This document shows positions 19,624 to 20,062 of a stretch of DNA of 20,062 nucleotides, piece by piece; positions within the stretch are counted from its first letter, which is position 1; the number at the start of each line of letters is the position of its first letter. The translations under genes and the position numbers were made by a program. The notes under the pieces are model-generated. The model did no database searches. It was not told the DNA's origin and was given only the letters and a program-made list of their open reading frames with translations. This DNA comes from Candidatus Colwellbacteria bacterium CG10_big_fil_rev_8_21_14_0_10_41_28. GTDB taxonomy: Bacteria; Patescibacteriota; Minisyncoccia; UBA6257; Colwellbacteraceae. The DNA lies in NCBI GenBank assembly GCA_002773755.1, contig PFAG01000013.1, forward strand, positions 1 to 20,062. Direction: 5' to 3'.

Positions 19624-20062
19624 ATGCAAGATATTAAGCAAAAAAGTGCATTTATATTAATTGGAATAATTCTCCTAGCTGTTTTAGGAGGCTTCTTTAT
19701 ATATCCAGGGAACCCTGTATCAGAAAAGCTTCCTTGGAATCTTGGGTTAGATTTAGTTGGGGGGAGTGCCTTAGTTTACGAGATTGATCTCTCTAACATA
19801 GATTCAGCCGAGCATCAGGAAGCTGTAGCTGGCCTTAAGGAGGTTATTGAAAGAAGGATTAACATGTTTGGTGTGGCTGAACCTAAGGTAGCTACAGCTC
19901 AAAAAGGAGATAGCTATCAACTTTTAGTAGAACTTGCTGGAGTTGATGTTGAAGATGCTGCTAAACAGATTGGAGAAACTCCTGTATTAGAGTTCCACGA
20001 GGTTGGATTAGATGAGAAAGTCACGCCTACAATTAACGAAGAGACAGGGGAGCCTATGGCAG
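19624..20062 (+). CDS. secD: Protein translocase subunit SecD, N-terminal part
   Basis: SecD, with SecF, uses the proton-motive force to pull proteins through SecYEG. The frame is open from ATG 19624 to the window edge (146 residues). It shows one membrane segment (about 9-27), the family signature WNLGLDLVGGSALVYEID (38-55), and the start of the first periplasmic domain with VIERRINMFGVAEPKV and the LLVELAGV stretch. It is cut at the right edge, so completeness is unknown. The ATG lies 4 nt after the tRNA-Lys discriminator, so the mRNA is probably freed by tRNA processing. There is no Shine-Dalgarno. Confidence 0.93.
   Translation, partial: MQDIKQKSAFILIGIILLAVLGGFFIYPGNPVSEKLPWNLGLDLVGGSALVYEIDLSNIDSAEHQEAVAGLKEVIERRINMFGVAEPKVATAQKGDSYQLLVELAGVDVEDAAKQIGETPVLEFHEVGLDEKVTPTINEETGEPMA

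Noticed and set aside
710..20062. UGA recoded as glycine, as in some CPR lineages
   Set aside because: All conserved genes are full length with no in-frame TGA, and glycine is coded by GGN throughout. TGA is only avoided as a stop.
1..20062. CRISPR array, insertion sequence, prophage, toxin-antitoxin or defence system
   Set aside because: No spaced repeats, transposase or integrase motifs, terminal inverted repeats or recognisable defence domains were found on either strand.

Overview
The window looks like a stretch of a Candidate Phyla Radiation (Patescibacteria) chromosome, densely packed and almost entirely housekeeping. This placement is inferred from the very short EF-Ts (148 aa), ribosomal proteins with acidic tails, a bifunctional SIS-domain phosphoglucose/phosphomannose isomerase, many small membrane proteins without recognised relatives, overlapping genes, AGA/AGG-dominated arginine codons, and promoters placed so close to start codons that many mRNAs should be leaderless. 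No finer taxon can be assigned from the sequence alone. All 26 ORFs with a visible stop read through in the standard code, so UGA is not recoded here, although it is avoided as a stop.

Layout. (1) 1-660: a partial and a complete unrecognised gene, visibly richer in G+C than the rest, closed by a strong terminator. (2) 671-3890: rpsP, a KH RNA-binding protein, trmD, rpsB, tsf and a small membrane protein, a classic translation cluster. (3) 3949-5078: tRNA-Tyr, tRNA-Thr(TGT), an HTH protein with a LAGLIDADG-like motif whose stop codon lies inside the following tRNA-Thr(GGT), then rpmG (L33). (4) 5079-6352: an L10-leader attenuator, rplJ, rplL and a terminator. (5) 6351-9720: an upstream region with an array of DnaA-box-like repeats, then the division/cell-wall cluster mraZ-rsmH-ftsL-ftsI. 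(6) 9707-11640: tRNA-Glu, a GC-rich hairpin, the PGI/PMI gene, a membrane protein and rplU (L21). (7) 11684-15004: cysS-dnaB-recR with overlapping ends. (8) 15007-19516: grpE-dnaK, an unrecognised multi-pass membrane protein, dnaJ. (9) 19518-20062: a perfect inverted repeat, tRNA-Lys and the start of secD, cut by the window edge.

How it works together. Ribosome building (S16, S2, L33, L10, L7/L12, L21), tRNA supply and charging (CysRS, TrmD), elongation (EF-Ts), cell division (MraZ, RsmH, FtsL, FtsI), replication and repair (DnaB, RecR), folding (GrpE, DnaK, DnaJ) and secretion (SecD) follow one another in short transcription units. Several promoters sit inside, or directly after, the 3' end of the preceding gene.

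I found no CRISPR array, insertion sequence, prophage, toxin-antitoxin pair or defence island. The points most worth a second look concern gene expression: systematic leaderless promoters; TAG-dominated stops with almost no TGA; tRNA genes whose discriminator base is followed by CAA rather than CCA; an mRNA whose stop codon lies inside a tRNA; and a secD start 4 nt behind a tRNA 3' end.
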